Shown piece by piece: positions 52,966 through 61,166 of a stretch of 64,000 nt of DNA (position 1 is the first letter of the stretch; each line of letters begins with the position of its first letter). Made by a program: the position numbers and the translations under genes. The stretch is from positions 260,262 through 324,261 of the forward strand of contig JBHZQV010000002.1 in assembly GCA_042867185.1 (NCBI GenBank). Reading direction: 5' to 3'. Source of the DNA: Xylophilus sp042867185. Its GTDB lineage: Bacteria > Pseudomonadota > Gammaproteobacteria > Burkholderiales > Burkholderiaceae_C. The notes beneath the pieces are model-generated. The model was not told the origin of the DNA. It did not search any database and was given only the letters and a program-made list of their open reading frames with translations.

Positions 52966-54198
52966 TCAGCCCACCACCAGCCGGTTGCGGCCCTCGTGCT
53001 TGGCCTGGTAGAGCGCGCGGTCGGCCCGCTCCAGCAGGTCGCTCAGGCGCATGTCGGTGTCGGCGACGCCGGCCATCCCGATGCTGGCGGTGAGGCACTG
53101 GGTGCCGCAGGATTCGTCGTGGGGCAGGGGCAGCTCGGCCACCTGGCGCAGCAGGTGGCGGCCGGCGCGCATCGCCTCCTGCGCGTCGGCGCGGTAGAGC
53201 ACGATGCCGAACTCTTCGCCGCCCAGCCGGCCGAGCATGTCGGTGCCGGCGATGTGGGCGTTGAGCTTCTGCACGAAGTCCACCAGCACCCGGTCGCCCT
53301 CCTGGTGGCCGAAGCGGTCGTTCACCGCCTTGAAGTGGTCGATGTCGATCATCAGCAGCGCGAACCAGGTGCCCTCGCGCCGGAACCGGGCCAGGCAGGC
53401 CTCGGCATGCTGCAGGAAGGCGCGGCGGTTGGCGCTGCCGGTGAGGGTGTCGGTGTGCGCCATGCGCTGCAGCTCGCGCTCCAGCGTCTTGCGCTGGGTC
53501 ACGTCCCGCCACAGCCCCTCGACGCCGGCGAAGTTGCCCTGCGCGTCGCGCAGCGCCCGGCTGCTGATCGAGATGTCGATCACCCGGCCGTCCTTGCGCA
53601 CCATCTGGCCCGGGAAATCCGAGACCTCGCCGCGCGCCAGGATCGCCTGCTTGAGGGCGTCGCGGTCGGCGGCGGCCGGGTACCAGGCCTCCGCCTTGCG
53701 GCCGATGATGTCCTCGGGCTCCTGGCCCAGCACCCGGCGGACCGCGGGGCCGACGTTGACCACCACGCCCTGGGCATCGGTGCGGTAGTAGACGTCCTGC
53801 ATGTTCTCGAACAGCTCGCGGAAGCTGCGCTCGCTCTCGCGCAGCTGGGCTTCCATGTCGCTCAGGCCGGTCATGTCCATCGCGCTCACCAGCACCGCCG
53901 GCGTGCCGTCGTGCACGATGGCGCTGCTGCAGATCAGCAGCATCCGCAGGTTGCCGAGGCAGGTGCGGGCCCGCATCTTGGTGGGGGTGTTGGGCAGGTC
54001 GGTCGCCTGCAGGCCCGAGGTGCGGTGCTGGGAGCGGGTCTGGTCGAGCGGATGCACGAAATCCAGCGCGCTGCGGCCGAGCAGGCGGCGCTCGTCCTGG
54101 GCCTCCAGCAGCGCGACGCAGGCCGGGTTCACCTGGACCACCCGGCCCTCGGCGATCACCATCACGGCGCTGGGCAGCAACTGGAGCGGATCGGACAT
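52966..54198 (-). CDS. PAS-PAS-GGDEF diguanylate cyclase
   Basis: Soluble sensor of 410 aa. A first PAS domain (about 8-115; AVMVIAEGRVVQVNPACVALL) and a second (about 125-235; FENMQDVYYRTDAQGVVVNVGPAVRRVLG) precede the GGDEF domain (about 245-408) with GGEEF. The inhibitory RxxD site is replaced by AGTD, so product feedback is probably absent. It converges with the S9 gene and is divergent from the aminotransferase gene across 191 bp. Confidence 0.92.
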   Translation of the reverse strand: MSDPLQLLPSAVMVIAEGRVVQVNPACVALLEAQDERRLLGRSALDFVHPLDQTRSQHRTSGLQATDLPNTPTKMRARTCLGNLRMLLICSSAIVHDGTPAVLVSAMDMTGLSDMEAQLRESERSFRELFENMQDVYYRTDAQGVVVNVGPAVRRVLGQEPEDIIGRKAEAWYPAAADRDALKQAILARGEVSDFPGQMVRKDGRVIDISISSRALRDAQGNFAGVEGLWRDVTQRKTLERELQRMAHTDTLTGSANRRAFLQHAEACLARFRREGTWFALLMIDIDHFKAVNDRFGHQEGDRVLVDFVQKLNAHIAGTDMLGRLGGEEFGIVLYRADAQEAMRAGRHLLRQVAELPLPHDESCGTQCLTASIGMAGVADTDMRLSDLLERADRALYQAKHEGRNRLVVG

Positions 54199-54389
54199 TG
54201 CGGCTGGGTGGTGAGCGGAATCGGCACGACGGGCGTTGAGACGGAAAGATATTAGCCCGACCTGGCGAATCGGCGATGTAGCGCAGTCCCGGCATTGACA
54301 GCCGGTCCGCAGCGGGCGCCGACGACGGCAGACGGCGCCCCGCTGCCGGCTTGGCTACCATAGCCCCTCCACTCACAGAGCGCGCGCCC

Positions 54390-55574
54390 ATGTCACTGCC
54401 TTTCGCCTCCCGCCTCCAGAACGTCGAAACCTCCGCGATCCGCGAGCTGTTCAAGCTGCTCGGCACGCCCGGCATCATCAGCTTCGCGGGCGGTTTTCCC
54501 GACAGCGCGATGTTCGACGTGCAGGGCATCCAGGAGGCCAGCGCCCGCGCGATCGCCGAAGAGCCGGGCGCGCTGCAGTACGGCGCCACCGAAGGCTACG
54601 AACCGCTGCGGGAGCAGCTCTCCGCCTTCATGGCCACCAAGGGCGTCGAGGTCGCGCCGCACGGCCTGATCGTCACCACCGGCAGCCAGCAGGCGCTCGA
54701 CCTGATCGGCAAGACGCTGATCGATCCGGGCGACAAGGTCATCGTCGAAGGCCCGACCTTCCTCGCCACCATCCAGTGCTTCCGGCTCTACGGCGCCGAC
54801 CTGGTCAGCGCGCCGGTCGATGCCGAGGGCGTGCGCACCGACGCGCTCGAGGCCCTGATCGTCGAACACCGCCCCAAGTTCGTCTACCTGATCCCCACCT
54901 TCGGCAACCCGAGCGGTGCGCTGCTGAACCTGGAACGCCGCCGCAAGGTGCTGGCGTTGGCGGTGAAACACCAGGTGCTGGTGGTGGAGGACGACCCCTA
55001 CGGCGACCTCTACTTCGGCGAGGCGCCGCCGCCGCCCAGCATCCTGGCCCTGACCGCCGAGGTGCCCGGCAGCCGCGACTGGGTGGTGCATTGCGGCAGC
55101 CTCAGCAAGGTGCTGAGCCCCGGCCTGCGGGTGGGGTGGATGATCGCGCCGCCGTCCCTGCTGGCCAACGCCACCATGTGCAAGCAGTTCAGCGATGCGC
55201 ACACCAGCACCTTCGCCCAGGCCACCGCGGCGCAGTACCTCAAAAGCGGCCGCATGCCCGCGACGCTTGCCCACGTGCGCAAGGTCTACGGCGAGCGGGC
55301 CGCCGCCATGGGCACGGCGCTGCAGCGCGAGCTGGGCGACGCGATCGCCTTCACCCGGCCGCGCGGCGGCCTTTTCTTCTGGGCGGCGCTCACCGGGGCC
55401 GGCCAGGACGCGCGCGACTTCGCCAAGCGGGCGATCGCGCAGGGCGTGGCCTTCGTGCCGGGCGCGCCCTTCTTCGCGGCCGACCCCGATGTATCTACCC
55501 TGCGGCTGAGCTTCGCCACCGCCGACGTCGCGCGGATCGAGGAAGGCATCGCCCGGCTCAAGCGCGCGCTGTAG
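54390..55574 (+). CDS. Class I PLP-dependent aminotransferase (LysN/2-aminoadipate type)
   Basis: Fold-type I aminotransferase of 394 aa. ISFAGGFPDSAMFD, QYGATEGYEPLREQLSAFM and TTGSQQALDLIGKTLIDPGD are typical of the MocR-like/LysN branch. VYLIPTFGNPSG and VVEDDPYGDLYF hold the PLP ring contacts, and the PLP lysine is in CGSLSKVLSPGLRVGWM. The substrate is probably an aromatic, branched or 2-aminoadipate-type amino acid; the exact one cannot be read. The ATG at 54390 is preferred to a TTG at 54351. Confidence 0.92.
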   Translation: MSLPFASRLQNVETSAIRELFKLLGTPGIISFAGGFPDSAMFDVQGIQEASARAIAEEPGALQYGATEGYEPLREQLSAFMATKGVEVAPHGLIVTTGSQQALDLIGKTLIDPGDKVIVEGPTFLATIQCFRLYGADLVSAPVDAEGVRTDALEALIVEHRPKFVYLIPTFGNPSGALLNLERRRKVLALAVKHQVLVVEDDPYGDLYFGEAPPPPSILALTAEVPGSRDWVVHCGSLSKVLSPGLRVGWMIAPPSLLANATMCKQFSDAHTSTFAQATAAQYLKSGRMPATLAHVRKVYGERAAAMGTALQRELGDAIAFTRPRGGLFFWAALTGAGQDARDFAKRAIAQGVAFVPGAPFFAADPDVSTLRLSFATADVARIEEGIARLKRAL

Positions 55575-55624
55575 ACCGGCGGGCGAGCGCGGTCTCTAGC
55601 ATTTGCTTGCAGGGCCCGGGCGCC

Positions 55625-55636
55625 GTATCGCGATAC
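55625..55636. other. Perfect 12-bp palindrome
   Basis: GTATCGCGATAC lies 110 bp upstream of the first serine hydrolase gene, in the 171-bp gap after the aminotransferase. It could be an operator, but only one copy was noticed. Confidence 0.35.
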
Positions 55637-55745
55637 TGGGGCTTCCGCCGGACCGCACGGCTGCGCGGGCCCCGCCGCCGCGGTGCCGTTGCGGCAGCGG
55701 GCCCACCGCCCTGCCTCCAACGCCGCGCCGCCGGCCGATCCCGCG

Positions 55746-57005
55746 ATGCCACGTTTCCCGCTCCCCCGCGTTCCCGCTTTCCTGCACCGCCGCGCGGTCG
55801 TCGGCGCGGCGCTGGTGGTCGCTGCAGGCGTGTCCATCGGTGCGGCGCAGGCCGGGTCGCCCGCTTTGGCCGCGGCGCCCACCGCCAGCGCGGCGCCGGC
55901 CGTCGGCTGGAACACCCGCCTGGTCCACGACCTGGCCCGGGTATCCGCCGGCCACAGTGCCGGCATCGGCGTCTATGTGCGCGATCTGGAGACCGGCGTG
56001 GCCGCCCGCTTCCAGTCCAGCGAGAGCTGGTACCTCGCTTCCACCGTCAAGGTACCGGTCGCCATCGCGGTACTGCGCGGCATCGAGCGCGGCCAGTACA
56101 AGCTCGACACCACGGTGACGCTGGAGGCGTCCGACTATGTCGACGGGGCGGGCCTCACCAACCGCAACCCGGTCGGCAGCGCCCTGACGATCCGCTACCT
56201 GGTCGAGCAGATGATCGTCTACAGCGACAACACCGCCAGCGACATGCTGATCGGCCTGGTGGGCGTGGACGAGCTCAATGCCCTGGTGCAGGAGTTGGTA
56301 CCCGAGGGCTTCGGCCGCATCACCCGGCTGGCCGAGGTGCGGCGGCTGGCCTATGGCAACCTGACGCCGGCGGCGCGTCGGCTGAGCGGGCGGGAGCTGA
56401 TCCAGCTCAACCGCCAGCGCAGCGATGCCGACAGGCTGCAGATGCTCTCGCGCTTCACCGGCACGCCGGTCGCCCAGTTCCGGCTGTCCAGCCTCGAGGA
56501 GGCCTACGACGCCTACTACGCCAGCGGCCTCAACTCGGCCCGGCTCGATGCGTACGGCGAACTGCTGGCACGGCTGGCCCAGGGCCAGGCGCTCGCGCCC
56601 GCCTCCACCGACTACCTGCTGCGGGTGATGGAGCGGGTCGCCACCGGCACCCACCGCATCAAGGCCGGCCTGCCCCCAGCCGTGGTGTTCGCCCACAAGA
56701 CCGGCACCCAGCGGCGCCGCTTCTGCGATGCGGGCATCACCTACGCCCCCGCCGCCGGTCCGGCCGCCGCCGCCCCGACGACGCCGCCGCACGCCGGCCA
56801 CCCACAGCGGGCGGTGGTGGTCGCCTGCACGCGCGACGAGCTCTCGCTGCAACGCTCCGAACTCGCGCTGCGCCAGATCGGTGCGGCTGTGTGCCGGTCG
56901 GGTCTGGTGACCCAGGGAGTCGTGAATGCGCCGTCGTGTCCTGTCGTTGTTGCCGCCGCTGGCGGGGCTGCTCGCCTGCCTGCTGACCCTGCCGAAGAGC
57001 GCTGA
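55746..57005 (+). CDS. Class A beta-lactamase-fold serine hydrolase, paralogue 1
   Basis: Exported serine hydrolase of 419 aa with a signal peptide (about 14-38). It shows all three penicillin-recognising motifs: S99-T-V-K, SDN in YSDNTASDM, and KTGT in FAHKTGTQRRR. This is the DUF/Beta-lactamase2 family; true beta-lactamase activity is not certain, and no clear omega-loop ExxLN was identified. It is longer than usual. The last 27 residues (VNAPSCPVVVAAAGG onward) are read from DNA that also encodes the signal peptide of the next gene, an 80-nt overlap, suggesting a lost stop or a late frameshift. The ATG at 55746 is chosen over one at 55683. Confidence 0.85.
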   Translation: MPRFPLPRVPAFLHRRAVVGAALVVAAGVSIGAAQAGSPALAAAPTASAAPAVGWNTRLVHDLARVSAGHSAGIGVYVRDLETGVAARFQSSESWYLASTVKVPVAIAVLRGIERGQYKLDTTVTLEASDYVDGAGLTNRNPVGSALTIRYLVEQMIVYSDNTASDMLIGLVGVDELNALVQELVPEGFGRITRLAEVRRLAYGNLTPAARRLSGRELIQLNRQRSDADRLQMLSRFTGTPVAQFRLSSLEEAYDAYYASGLNSARLDAYGELLARLAQGQALAPASTDYLLRVMERVATGTHRIKAGLPPAVVFAHKTGTQRRRFCDAGITYAPAAGPAAAAPTTPPHAGHPQRAVVVACTRDELSLQRSELALRQIGAAVCRSGLVTQGVVNAPSCPVVVAAAGGAARLPADPAEER

Positions 57006-57996
57006 AACCGCCCACGCCGCCGGCTGGACCGACGCGCTGCGCCAGCAGGTCGAGCAGATCGACAAGACCTCGCCAGGGGAACTGGGCGTCTATGTCAAGC
57101 GGCTCGACACCGGCGAAACCTTCTCCTACGGTGCCGACCGGCGCTGGTACCTGGGCTCGACGGTCAAGGTGCCGGTCGCGATCGCGGTACTGCAACAGGT
57201 CGACGCCGGCAAGCTGCGGCTCACCGACCCGCTGGTGCTGCAGGACACCGACAAGGTCGACGGATCGGGCCAGCTGGTCTGGCGCCCGGCCGGGGCGGCC
57301 TACACCGTCGATGCACTGCTCACCCGCATGCTGGGCGTCAGCGACAACACCGCCGCCAACATGCTGATCCGCCGGGTGGGGCCGGATGCCCTCAACCGCA
57401 GCAACCAGGCCGCGATGGGCGCCGGCGCCACCGGCCGGCTGACCGATTTCACCCAGATCCGCTACGACGTCTATGCCGAGCTGCACCCCGACGCGCGCCG
57501 GCTCGGCAACCTGCAGCTGGTGCAGGTCGCCTCCGAGCCGGTCGGCCCCGGACGCCTGGGCGCCGTCAAGCGGGCGATGCGGAAGGACGATGCGGCGCTG
57601 CAGGCCAAGAACTTCGACGAAGCCTACGACCGCTACTACCGCCTCGGCCTGAACGCCGCCACGCTGGAGGGATACGGCCAGATGCTCGAAAAGCTGGTGC
57701 GCGGCCAGCTGCTGTCGCCGATCGGCACCCAGCGTCTCTTCACCGCGATGAAGTTCGGCACGCCCGGCGAGTACCGGCTGGAAGCCGGCCTGCCCAAGAC
57801 GGTCAAATTCATCCACAAGACCGGCACCCAGTACCGGCGCGCCTGCCACGTCGGCGTGGTGAACCCGCAGAACGGCGGCGCGAAGGCGGTCGTCATCGCC
57901 ACCTGCGCCGCCGACCTGGACGACCAGAAGGAGGCGGGCGGCGTGTTCGAAAACGTCGGCCGTGCCGTGCGCCGGACGGTGCTGGCAGGGCTCTGA
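56926..57996 (+). CDS. Class A beta-lactamase-fold serine hydrolase, paralogue 2
   Basis: Second exported serine hydrolase, 356 aa, clearly related to paralogue 1 (shared WYLxSTVKVPVAIAVL, SDNTA, FDEAYDRYYRLGLNAATLEGYG versus LEEAYDAYYASGLNSARLDAYG, and HKTGTQ-RR). The signal peptide is about 1-31. Catalytic Ser78 lies in STVK, followed by SDN and KTGT. The conserved Cys pair near the end (YRRACHVGVV and IATC) also occurs in paralogue 1. Tandem duplication with divergence is evident. The substrate may be a beta-lactam or a peptidoglycan-like amide. Confidence 0.88.
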   Translation: MRRRVLSLLPPLAGLLACLLTLPKSAETAHAAGWTDALRQQVEQIDKTSPGELGVYVKRLDTGETFSYGADRRWYLGSTVKVPVAIAVLQQVDAGKLRLTDPLVLQDTDKVDGSGQLVWRPAGAAYTVDALLTRMLGVSDNTAANMLIRRVGPDALNRSNQAAMGAGATGRLTDFTQIRYDVYAELHPDARRLGNLQLVQVASEPVGPGRLGAVKRAMRKDDAALQAKNFDEAYDRYYRLGLNAATLEGYGQMLEKLVRGQLLSPIGTQRLFTAMKFGTPGEYRLEAGLPKTVKFIHKTGTQYRRACHVGVVNPQNGGAKAVVIATCAADLDDQKEAGGVFENVGRAVRRTVLAGL

Positions 57997-58047
57997 TTCC
58001 GCGCGCTCGAACGCAGGATTCTTATAACCCGGGCTAAAATAGGGCCC

Positions 58048-59526
58048 ATGAAGATCCAGACTTCTGAAAAGCGACTGATCTTCTTCCTGGTACCCCTGCT
58101 GGTGGCGTTCCAGGTGGCGGCATTCGTGTCGATGCGCTATGCCAATCGCAGTATCGCGATGGACACGCTCGACAACGAGCTGGGATCGGGCGCGCAGGTG
58201 TTCCAGTTCGCCCTGGCCCAGCGCACCCAGTATCTCTCGCAGGCGACCGACCTGGTGGCGAAGGACTTCGGCTTTCGCGAGGCGGTCACCAACAGCCACC
58301 GGGCGACGGTCGAGTCGGCGCTCAAGAACCAGATGCTGCGCATGGGCGCCAACCTGGTGGTGCTGGCGGACCTGCAGGGCGAGGTGGTCGCCCGGTCCGC
58401 GTCCGACCGGTCGTTGGAACCCGCCGATTTCGGCGAACTGCGCCAGGACGTGCTGGCGGCCCGGGTCGGGGAAGGCGACACGCGCAGGCCCAAACTGCTG
58501 CCGCTGCGGGTCGACGACCAGCGCAGCATGCTCTACCAGTGGATCCAGGCGACGGTGCGCACGCCGATGCCCTCGGCCCGGCTGGTCCTCGCATTCGAGA
58601 TCGACGATGCCGCGGCGGTCCAGTTGAAGCAGATGACCAACCTGGATTTCGTCTTCATGTCGCGCCACGACGGCGGATGGCGGGTGCATGCCTCGTCGCT
58701 CGACCCCCAGGTGCAGGCGACCACCCACACCCAGATCGAGCAGGCGCCCGAAGGCTTCTGGACCTTGCGGGCCCAGGACGAGAACTACCGCATGCTGACG
58801 CTCAACCTGGGCGGCGCCGCCGACCCGACCGCCGTGGTGGCACTGGTCGGCAAGTCCTTCCAGCCGGTGATGGGGCCCTTCAGCCAGCTGGAGCGGCTGA
58901 CCGGCACCTTCGTGCTGTTGAGCGCGCTGCTGTCGGTCTTCGCGGTGTACCGGGTGACGCACCGCATCGTGGCGCCCTTGGAGACGGTGGTGTTCCAGGA
59001 CGGTCTGACCCAGCTCGCCAACCGCCGCCTCTTCGAGCTCAACCTGCACACCGCCGCCCAGAACCTGAAGACGCTCGGCCGCGGCTACTGCGTGATGGTG
59101 ATGGACCTGAACAAGTTCAAGGCGGTGAACGACACGCTGGGCCATGCGGCCGGCGACCAGGTGCTGCAGGTGGCCGCCAAGCGCATCCACCATTCGATCC
59201 GCAACTCGGACACGGTGGCCCGCCTGGGCGGCGACGAGTTCGCGCTTCTGCTGATCACCGACGACCGGCAACGGGCGCGCGAGATCGCCGCGCAGATCGT
59301 CGAGAGCGTGAGGCGGCCGATCGGGCTGGCCGGCGGCACCCGGGTGGACGTGGGGGTGAGCATCGGCATCGCGATGGCGCCGCACGACAGCCGGGTCAAC
59401 GAGACCCTGCTGCAGCTGGCCGACGAGGCGATGTACGCGGCCAAGCAGGGCGGCACCGGTTTCGCGTTCGCGCGGGAAGAGGCGGCGCAGCCGGAGGCGG
59501 CCGCGGTGTCCGAGCCGGCGGTCTGA
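58048..59526 (+). CDS. Periplasmic-sensor GGDEF diguanylate cyclase
   Basis: Protein of 492 aa. It has a membrane helix at about 9-28, a periplasmic CHASE4/Cache-like sensor (about 30-275), a second helix (about 290-312) and a cytoplasmic GGDEF domain (about 322-480). Active site GGDEF and inhibitory site RNSD are both intact. TFVLLSALLSVFAVYRVTHRIVAPLETVV links sensor and output without a recognisable HAMP domain. A possible -10 box TAAAAT lies at 58035-58040, but no convincing -35 was found. The ligand is unknown. Confidence 0.9.
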   Translation: MKIQTSEKRLIFFLVPLLVAFQVAAFVSMRYANRSIAMDTLDNELGSGAQVFQFALAQRTQYLSQATDLVAKDFGFREAVTNSHRATVESALKNQMLRMGANLVVLADLQGEVVARSASDRSLEPADFGELRQDVLAARVGEGDTRRPKLLPLRVDDQRSMLYQWIQATVRTPMPSARLVLAFEIDDAAAVQLKQMTNLDFVFMSRHDGGWRVHASSLDPQVQATTHTQIEQAPEGFWTLRAQDENYRMLTLNLGGAADPTAVVALVGKSFQPVMGPFSQLERLTGTFVLLSALLSVFAVYRVTHRIVAPLETVVFQDGLTQLANRRLFELNLHTAAQNLKTLGRGYCVMVMDLNKFKAVNDTLGHAAGDQVLQVAAKRIHHSIRNSDTVARLGGDEFALLLITDDRQRAREIAAQIVESVRRPIGLAGGTRVDVGVSIGIAMAPHDSRVNETLLQLADEAMYAAKQGGTGFAFAREEAAQPEAAAVSEPAV

Positions 59527-59532
59527 AGCCGC

Positions 59533-60276
59533 TCAGAGCGCATGCACGGTGCGCAGCGCGTCCAGCACCTGGTGGCGCAGCGCCGCCACCGCCCCATCCT
59601 CCCGGTCGCGCGGCCGGGGCAGGGGCACCCGGGTTTCGCGTACCGGCGCACCGGCCTCGGTGTCCAGCACCAGCACCCGGTCGCAGAGCAGCACCGCTTC
59701 TTCCACGTCGTGCGTCACCAGCAGCAGCGCCGCGCCGTGGCGGCGCGCCAGCCGCTCCAGCAGCTCCTGCAGCCGGATGCGGGTGAACGCATCGACGGCG
59801 GAAAAGGGCTCGTCGAGCAGCAGCAGGCGCGGCGCGCCCAGCAGCGCCCGGGCGATCGCGACCCGCTGCGCCTGGCCCCCCGACAGCTGCTTGGGCAGCC
59901 GGGCGCCGTAGCCCGCCAGGCCCACCTCGGCCAGCAGCGTCTCGATCCGCGGGTCGTGCCGGCCGGCGCGCCCCAGGTCGAAGCCGACGTTCTCGGCCAC
60001 GGTGAGCCAGGGAAAGAGCCGCGGCTCCTGGAAGACGAAGGCCACGTCGCCGCCGATCTCGCGCCGGGGCCGGCCGTCGATGCGCACCGTGCCGTCGTAA
60101 TCGGCATCCAGCCCGGCGACGATCCGCAGCAGCGTGCTCTTGCCGCAGCCGCTGGCGCCCACCAGGCCGACGCATTCGCCGGCCGCCAGTTGCAGCCGCA
60201 GGTCCTCCAGCACGGCGCGGCCGTCGAAGGCCTTGCGGCGGATATCGACCTGCAGCAGCGGGGCGGCGGCGCTCAG
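59533..60276 (-). CDS. Sulfonate/nitrate/taurine-type ABC transporter ATPase, apparent CTG start
   Basis: ATPase of 247 aa. Walker A is GASGCGKSTLL, the signature is LSGGQAQRVAIARAL, Walker B is LLLLDEPFSAVD, with the H-loop in LLVTHDVEEA. FVFQEPRLFPWLTVAENVGF is typical of the SsuB/TauB/NrtD group. No ATG, GTG or TTG lies near the conserved N-terminus. A CTG at 60276-60274 overlaps the permease stop in a CTGA arrangement. GGAGG (60287-60283) is six bases before it. CTG initiation with translational coupling is therefore likely. Confidence 0.88.
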   Translation of the reverse strand: MSAAAPLLQVDIRRKAFDGRAVLEDLRLQLAAGECVGLVGASGCGKSTLLRIVAGLDADYDGTVRIDGRPRREIGGDVAFVFQEPRLFPWLTVAENVGFDLGRAGRHDPRIETLLAEVGLAGYGARLPKQLSGGQAQRVAIARALLGAPRLLLLDEPFSAVDAFTRIRLQELLERLARRHGAALLLVTHDVEEAVLLCDRVLVLDTEAGAPVRETRVPLPRPRDREDGAVAALRHQVLDALRTVHAL

Positions 60277-61166
60277 GGCGGGCCTCCGGCGGTACCGGGC
60301 CCGCTGCCGAAGCTGTCGCGCCAGGCGAGCCAGCGGCGCTCCAGCCGCTGCATGCCGGTGTCGGTGAGCTTGCCCAGCACCGCCAGCAGCACGATCGCGC
60401 CCAGCACGATGTCGGCGCGGCCGGTTTCGCGGCCGTCGGTCAGCAGGTAGCCCAGGCCGTCGGTGGTGGCGATCAGCTCGGCCGCCACCATGAACATCCA
60501 CGCCAGGCTCAGGCCGTTGCGCAGGCCGGTCAGCACCGCCGGCAGGGCGGCCGGCAGCAGCACACGTCGCACCAGCGCCACGCCGCGCAGCCGGTACATG
60601 CGGGCCACCTCGACCAGCTTGCGGTCGACGTCGCGGAACCCCGACGACACGCCCATGTACACCGGGAAGAACGCGCCGATCGCGATCAGCGCCACCTTGG
60701 GTGATTCGTCGATGCCCAGCCACAGCAGCAGCAGCGGCACCCAAGCCAGCGACGGAATCGCCCGCAATGCCTGGAAGCTCGGGTTCAGCAGCGCCTCGCC
60801 ACGGCGCGACAGGCCGACCACCGCGCCGACCGCGACCGCCAGCGACGCGCCGATCGCGAAGCCCGCCGCCACCCGCGCGGTGCTGGCCGCCACGTGGGCC
60901 GCCAGGCCGCGTGCGCCGAAAGACACCAGCGTCTGCGCGATCTCGCTCGGCGCCGGCAGCAGCCGCGCGCTGAGCCAGCCGGCATGCACCGCCAGCTCCC
61001 AGGCCAGCAGCAGCGCGGCCGGCAGCAGCAGGCCGAGGCCGGCGGGGCCGATGCGGCGACGGCGCGGGCGCTCCGCCCCCCCCGGTGCGCGGGCGGAGGC
61101 CGGCACGCCGAAGCCGGGGACCTGCCGGGGACCGGCGGCCACCGTGTCGGGAACCGGAGCGTGCAT
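60273..61166 (-). CDS. Sulfonate/nitrate/taurine-type ABC transporter permease
   Basis: Inner-membrane permease of 297 aa with about six helices. The binding-protein-dependent transport signature (EAA loop) region is YRLRGVALVRRVLLPAALPAVLTGLRNGLSLAWMFMVAAEL. SARLLPAPSEIAQTLVSFG and AIPSLAWVPLLLLWLGIDESPKVALIAIGAFFPVY are typical of SsuC/TauC. Its ATG overlaps the substrate-binding-protein stop (TGATG), and its stop overlaps the ATPase start. The N-terminal ~40 residues are Pro/Arg-rich and unusual. Confidence 0.92.
   Translation of the reverse strand: MHAPVPDTVAAGPRQVPGFGVPASARAPGGAERPRRRRIGPAGLGLLLPAALLLAWELAVHAGWLSARLLPAPSEIAQTLVSFGARGLAAHVAASTARVAAGFAIGASLAVAVGAVVGLSRRGEALLNPSFQALRAIPSLAWVPLLLLWLGIDESPKVALIAIGAFFPVYMGVSSGFRDVDRKLVEVARMYRLRGVALVRRVLLPAALPAVLTGLRNGLSLAWMFMVAAELIATTDGLGYLLTDGRETGRADIVLGAIVLLAVLGKLTDTGMQRLERRWLAWRDSFGSGPGTAGGPP

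Noticed and set aside
54295..54325. TTGACA as a -35 box for the aminotransferase gene
   Set aside because: No acceptable -10 hexamer at 15-19 nt; it is followed by GC-rich sequence.
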